This document shows, in pieces, positions 42,501 to 64,000 of a stretch of 64,000 bases of DNA (its first letter is position 1; each line of letters opens with the position of its first letter). The position numbers and the translations under genes were made by a program. Origin of the DNA: Symbiodinium natans (lineage: Eukaryota; Sar; Dinophyceae; Suessiales; Symbiodiniaceae); assembly GCA_905221605.1 (NCBI GenBank), contig CAJNDS010002235.1:982875-1046874 (forward strand). Direction: 5' to 3'. The notes beneath the pieces were generated by a model. The model saw only the letters and a list, made by a program, of their open reading frames with translations. It ran no database searches and was not told the origin of the DNA.

Positions 42501-43232
42501 TTAGGGTTTAGGAGACTTCGGCCGCAGGGCTTGGGAGTTGGGCAAAAAGGCATCTTTTCAACCATGCGAAAGAGACGTTTTCTGGTTGTCGTGCATTTCA
42601 TCAAGTGGGGACGCTAGGCACACTTGGGGCGTTTTAATTGGGGGAGTTGAGCCCCCTGCCGATCCGAGGTAGGCAGCACAAGAAGGGGAGTAAAAGGGAA
42701 GGAAGGGCCAGATGGTTTTGGGTTTAGGGGTTTAGGGGTTTAGGGGTTTAGGGGTTTAGGGGTTTAGGGGTTTAGGGGTTTAGGGGTTTAGGGGTTTAGG
42801 GGTTTAGGGGTTTAGGGGTTTAGGGGTTTAGGGGTTTAGGTGTTTAGGGGTTTAGGGGTTTAGGGGTTTAGGGGTTTAGGGGTTTAGGGGTTTAGGGGTT
42901 TAGGGGTTTAGGGGTTTAGGGGTTTAGGGGTTTAGGGGTTTAGGGGTTTAGGGGTTTAGGGGTTTAGGGGTTTAGGGTTTAGGGGTGTGCAGAGGTTTAG
43001 GGCTGTGGCTTAGGGTGGCTTAGGGTGGCTTTGGGTGGCTTGGGGTGGCTTAGGGTGGCTTAGGGTGGCTTAAGGTGGCTTGGGGTGGCTTAGGGTGGCT
43101 TGAACTGGATTAGGGTGGTTGAGGGTGGTCTAGGGTTTCGGGCTTCATGTGTTTAAAGCCGAGATGCTGTTGTCTGTCTTCTTCTGCGCCGTCCACCAGG
43201 TAGTGCTTCCGAGGTCCTGTCGGGTGGCTCAT
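39512..43232 (-). CDS. Unidentified multi-exon gene with clear first and last exons
   Basis: Minus-strand exons: 43232-43144 (start MSHPTGPRKHYLVDGAEEDR...), 42613-42531 (HLMKCTTTRKRLFRMVEKMP), 42344-42276 (EGEQPEIWRMLEMMPETQPR), 41946-41906 (RDLQSQLVTSYENG), 41538-about 41441 (RWYPSFFRLETVDVLQSRDV), about 40965-40895, about 40040-39985, and 39601-39512. The last exon has 29 codons (LKEAIPSASAAPDEGAKRRR, ending RAWALRFFRV) and a TAG stop. Most borders show AG before and GC or GT after. Phases between middle exons were not all confirmed. The island at 41585-41690 is open in two frames and was left out. The product is rich in Arg and aromatic residues; no domain was recognised. Confidence 0.45.
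41059..41240. repeat. 9-bp GGGGGTTTA-type array
   Basis: A telomere-like unit lengthened to nine bases by extra G. Because nine is a multiple of three, one plus frame reads a Gly-Phe-Arg repeat, which is not taken as a gene. Confidence 0.9.
42716..42977. repeat. TTTAGGGG 8-bp array
   Basis: About 32 tandem 8-bp units, nearly perfect, the longest homogeneous variant array in the window. Confidence 0.97.
43010..43125. repeat. TTAGGGTGGC 10-bp array
   Basis: About eleven units of a 10-bp repeat with single changes, next to the TTTAGGGG array. Confidence 0.9.
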
Positions 43233-43285
43233 ATACGTTGTGGAACTCTTTTGAGTTTAGGGTTCAGGGCTCTCTAAACCCTATC

Positions 43286-43388
43286 CGGGTGGTTGTCAAG
43301 ATTATGGTCCCTTTTTGGATCCCTATTACAATACGGCACCTAATATTTAAGGTACCCCAAAAAGGATCATAATTTTGACAACCACCCA
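43286..43388. mobile_element. Small inverted-repeat element, family E
   Basis: GGGTGGTTGTCAAGATTATG at the left is inverted as CATAATTTTGACAACCACCC at the right with one mismatch. About 103 bp. Confidence 0.8.
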
Positions 43389-43669
43389 TCTAGACCCAAG
43401 AGTAACATGCGTTTCAGCTCAAGTCCTAAACCCTAAACCCTAAACCCTAAACCCACAACACCAAGCCCTCAACCCCACACCAAGTCGGAGGGTCACGGTT
43501 TAGGGTTCAGGGCGGTACTCAAGTTGTTCCTAGGTGCGGGTCTATATGTACCACCAAGGGACTAAAGGAGGGACCCTTATAACTTGTAAGGGACCCTAGG
43601 GGTTGTTTGGGGGGGCTACTTGGGTATATAGCGCCGATAAAAGGCATATATGATTCAGCCCCGGCGGGC

Positions 43670-43679
43670 CCCCCCCCCC

Positions 43680-43737
<58 letters not shown>

Positions 43738-43752
43738 ACCCCCCCCCCCCCC
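43670..43752. repeat. Long poly-C tract
   Basis: About 60 bases of C with one T, then AATGGTACC and another C run. Other C or G runs of 10-30 bases are at 17119, 19107, 45737, 47109, 50737, 50775, 53521, 56117, 59917, 60482 and 60571. Confidence 0.95.
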
Positions 43753-44279
43753 TGTGGTGTGGTTGGGGGTTGGTTTTAGGGTTTTAGGGTTTAGGGTTTA
43801 GGGTTTAGGGTTTAGGGTTTTAGGGTTTTAGGGTTTTAGGGTTTAGGGTTTAGGGTTTACGGTTTAGGGTTTTAGGGTTTAGGGTTTAGGGTTTAGGGTT
43901 TAGGGTTTTCCCCGCGGATGGGGTACTAAGATGATCCCCCCCCCCTGTGGTGTGGTTGGGGGTTGGTTTTAGGGTTAGGGTTTAGGGTTCAGGGTTTTAG
44001 GGTTTAGGGTTTAAGGTTTAAGACTTAAGGTTTAGGGTTTAGGGTTAGGGTTTAGGTTTTAGGGTTTAGGGTTTAGGGTTTAGGGTTTAGGGGTTTAGGG
44101 TTTAGGGTTTAGGGTTTAGGGTTTAGGGACCGTAGAGTAGACTTGGGGGGGGGGGGATACCATGGGGGGGGGGGGCCCAGGACGCTCGACGCTGAACCAT
44201 ATATATATATATATTCCTGTTTATCAGGGCAATGTAGGGAAGATTATCTTTTTGTTGGGGTTCTTAAGCAAGTAGTGGT

Positions 44280-44372
44280 TCATGTATTCGTGTAAGTTCC
44301 ACGTCTCTCGCCACCCATGCTGATTCCGGCGTTCAAAAAGATCTGCTTCTGCGCATTTTGTGAGGCGTCCAT
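44280..44372 (-). CDS. Short open frame or first exon, unidentified
   Basis: ATG at 44372, 30 codons (MDASQNAQKQIFLNAGISMG...) and a TGA at 44280. Codon choice looks coding. It could be a first exon with an intron start inside it, or a tiny gene. A family D fragment adjoins its 3' side. Confidence 0.35.
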   Translation of the reverse strand: MDASQNAQKQIFLNAGISMGGERRGTYTNT

Positions 44373-44492
44373 CGCCCTAAACCCTAAACCCTAAACCCTA
44401 AACCCTAAACCCTAAACCCTAAACCCTAAACCCTAAACCCTGAACCCTGAACCCCTCAACTCAGAAGCATGTTTTAGGGCCACTGAACGAAG

Positions 44493-62160
<17,668 letters not shown>

Positions 62161-64000
62161 GGGGCTCAGGCTCTGGGGCCGGCTCGATGTGTTTTGTTGG
62201 GGTTTAGGCTTTCGGCTATGCAAGCTTTAGGTTGGGTTGTTCCCCAAAACCCTAAACCCTAAACCCTAAACCCTAAACCCTAAACCCTAAACCCTAAACC
62301 CTAAACCCTAAACCCTAAGCCTTCAACCCGAAACCCCGCCTTGCCACGGCCCTGGCTGTCAACCCGAGCCCTGAAGGAGTGATCCTAAATCAGCAGGCCC
62401 TTCGAACTGTTGGATCCGAAAAGCTGGCTTTATGGTTTAGGGTTTAGGGCTTTAGGGGTTTAGGGGTTTAGGGGTTTAGGGTTTAGGGTTTAGGGTTTAG
62501 GGTTTAGGGTTTAGGGTTTAGGGTTCAGGGTAAGGTTTTGGGGGCGAGGGGTGATTGGAGCCTATGTGTTTTAGGGAGTTGGCTGTAACACTTTCTAGGG
62601 CTTGCCCTAAAGCCTAAACCCCATTTAGGCTGTATTTCATTGGGATTTTGGGGTTCACTTCCTACTTATGGCTCGGATCGGGGGGGCGGGGGCGGGGGGT
62701 TTAAGGTTTAGGAGTTTAGGGGTTTCCCTAAACCCTAAACCCTAAACCCTAAAAGCTTTAGGGCGTTTGGGGGTTCGGGGTTCATGGGGGCTTTGGGTTG
62801 AATGTGGGCTAAGCGGTTTGGGTTTGGGAACCAGGAACCCTAAACCCTAAACCCTAAACCCTAAACCCTAAACCCTAAACCCTAAGGGTTTAAGGGTTTG
62901 GGATCTCGGGTGTCCCGTGCTCAGGTCGTGCCCAGTGCATTACTATGAGGTCGAGGCGGGGTCACATTCTTAAACCCCCAAAAACCACACAAAGGGTTTA
63001 GGGTTTAGGGTTTAGGGTTTAGGGTTTGGGGTTAAAACCTTGTAAGTTATATAAGCCCTGAACCTTCAACCCTAAAATCCAAACTCGAAACTCCAAACCC
63101 TAAACCTCACCTGTCGGATCCCTGCCTTTGGTTTGGGGTCGGGCGCTGGCAGCATGACCCTGACCCCTAAACCCCTGTTGCGGCTTGTTTACCGGGAGGT
63201 TCATGGTATTATCACCCATGCAGTTATCACTGTACTTGTAACTCGGTTATAAGCCCCGCAAGTGCCCTAATGTGGTTATAATTGGGTTTGTAACCCTAAA
63301 CCCTAAACCCTAATTGGGTTATGAAGTACCATAAACCTCGTAGGGTTCAGGGTTCAGGGTGTCGCGGTCGCCCTTTGGAAACCCAACACTGTTAGGGTTT
63401 GGGGTTTAGGGTTTAGGGTTTAGGGTTTAGGGTTCAGGGTTCAGGGTTCAGGGTTCAGGGTTCAGGGTTTAGTTACGCTTTAAGGTTTGGGGTTTGCTGT
63501 AAGGTTGGGGGCCTATTTGCTTCCGCTGAACCCTGGAACCCTGAACCTTGAATCCTAACCCTAAAAGCCCAGAGCCCAAACCCCTAACCCTAAACCCCAA
63601 ACTCCCAACCATAGAAAACCGACACCCGAAACCTTACTGTAACCCTAAACCATAAACCCTACACCCTAAACCCTAGAAAACCCTAGACCCTTGTGCCGCA
63701 CTTACAATCGGTTCGATCCTAAGCAAAACCTTGAAGCAGTTGCAGCAGAGTCAGGGAATTGTGGTGTAGAGGGGGTTTAAGGTTCAAGTTTTCGGGAACC
63801 CCCCCCGAACCCTCTGTACAATTACAGAAGCCACATGAAATGCTGCTGAGAAAGCAGCCAGGCTGAAAAAACATACCTACATACATACATATATATATAT
63901 ATACATATGCATACATACAAAAATTCATTTATATGTATGTATGCACATACGTTGTGTTCTATGTCTATGTCTAGACATGTATTTCCAGGTACAGTCATTC
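62161..64000. other. Repeat-rich end region without supported gene
   Basis: Telomere-type tracts at 62245-62320, 62436-62530, 62836-62890, 62996-63030 and 63400-63470; a family A element at 63191-63342; an AT and ATAC-rich stretch at 63872-63960. A possible Cys-containing exon (SCPVHYYEVEAG) starts at 62925 on plus. Otherwise nothing was recognised. Confidence 0.5.
63191..63342. mobile_element. Small inverted-repeat element, family A, with nested CCCTAAA units
   Basis: GGGAGGTTCATGGTATTATC at the left, AAGTACCATAAACCTCGTAG at the right. Three CCCTAA-type units at 63293-63312 interrupt it and are flanked by TTGGGTTTGTAA and TTGGGTTATGAA. Confidence 0.72.

Larger units (their letters stand above)
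43233..44492. other. Divergent strand-switch region
   Basis: To the left, all supported genes run on minus; from 44493 the main gene runs on plus. Between them are an inverted-repeat element (43286-43388), a C run broken only by one T (about 43670-43731), a duplicated sequence with GTGGTTGGGGGTTGGTTTTA (43757-43776 and 43941-43960), telomere-type tracts and a possible short minus-strand exon. A bidirectional promoter would be expected here; no motif could be recognised. Confidence 0.5.

Overview
The window looks like nuclear DNA of a dinoflagellate (an alveolate with TTTAGGG-type telomeric repeats). Three things point there. Mei2-like RNA-binding proteins are present in several copies. A cytosine-C5 DNA methyltransferase fragment carries the PCQ motif. 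Introns start with GC rather than GT and end with AG, with AG|G at the junctions. No bacterial operon, tRNA, rRNA or CRISPR array was seen. Most of the sequence is intron or spacer filled with TTTAGGG/CCCTAAA repeats and variants, small inverted-repeat elements, and runs of G or C. Genes are short exons scattered in this matrix, so simple ORFs miss most of them. Exon models below were built by reading frames across the repeats by eye, with no transcript data.

Layout. 1-4800: a tandem duplication of a Mei2-like gene on the minus strand; copy 1 runs off the left edge and copy 2 (2148-4264) is complete in five exons. 4800-9000: repeats, several inverted-repeat elements and weak candidate exons. 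9032-9365: a two-exon gene for an 80-residue charged protein (minus). 13148-19365: a third, divergent Mei2-like gene (minus) whose seven RRM and C-terminal exons join in frame. 21373-23755 and 24363-27388: two unidentified minus-strand genes, the second interrupted by a 757-bp inverted-repeat element. 28631-38510: a minus-strand coiled-coil gene built partly from a higher-order array of micro-exons (30304-32730). 39512-43232: an unidentified minus-strand gene with a clear first and last exon. 43.2-44.5 kb: a divergent strand switch with a long C run.

44.5-62.2 kb: a plus-strand gene made of many small exons coding furin/growth-factor-receptor-type cysteine-rich repeats. Inside its introns lie a minus-strand gene (54143-55075) and, divergently, a methyltransferase 5' exon (55120-55416). 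A repeat-poor island at 57.4-59.6 kb carries further candidate exons. The last 1.8 kb holds repeats, one inverted-repeat element and no convincing gene.

The most interesting signals are telomere-repeat-filled introns with GC-AG borders, several families of small inverted-repeat elements in those introns (introner-like), intron positions that differ between Mei2 paralogs, and the micro-exon array.
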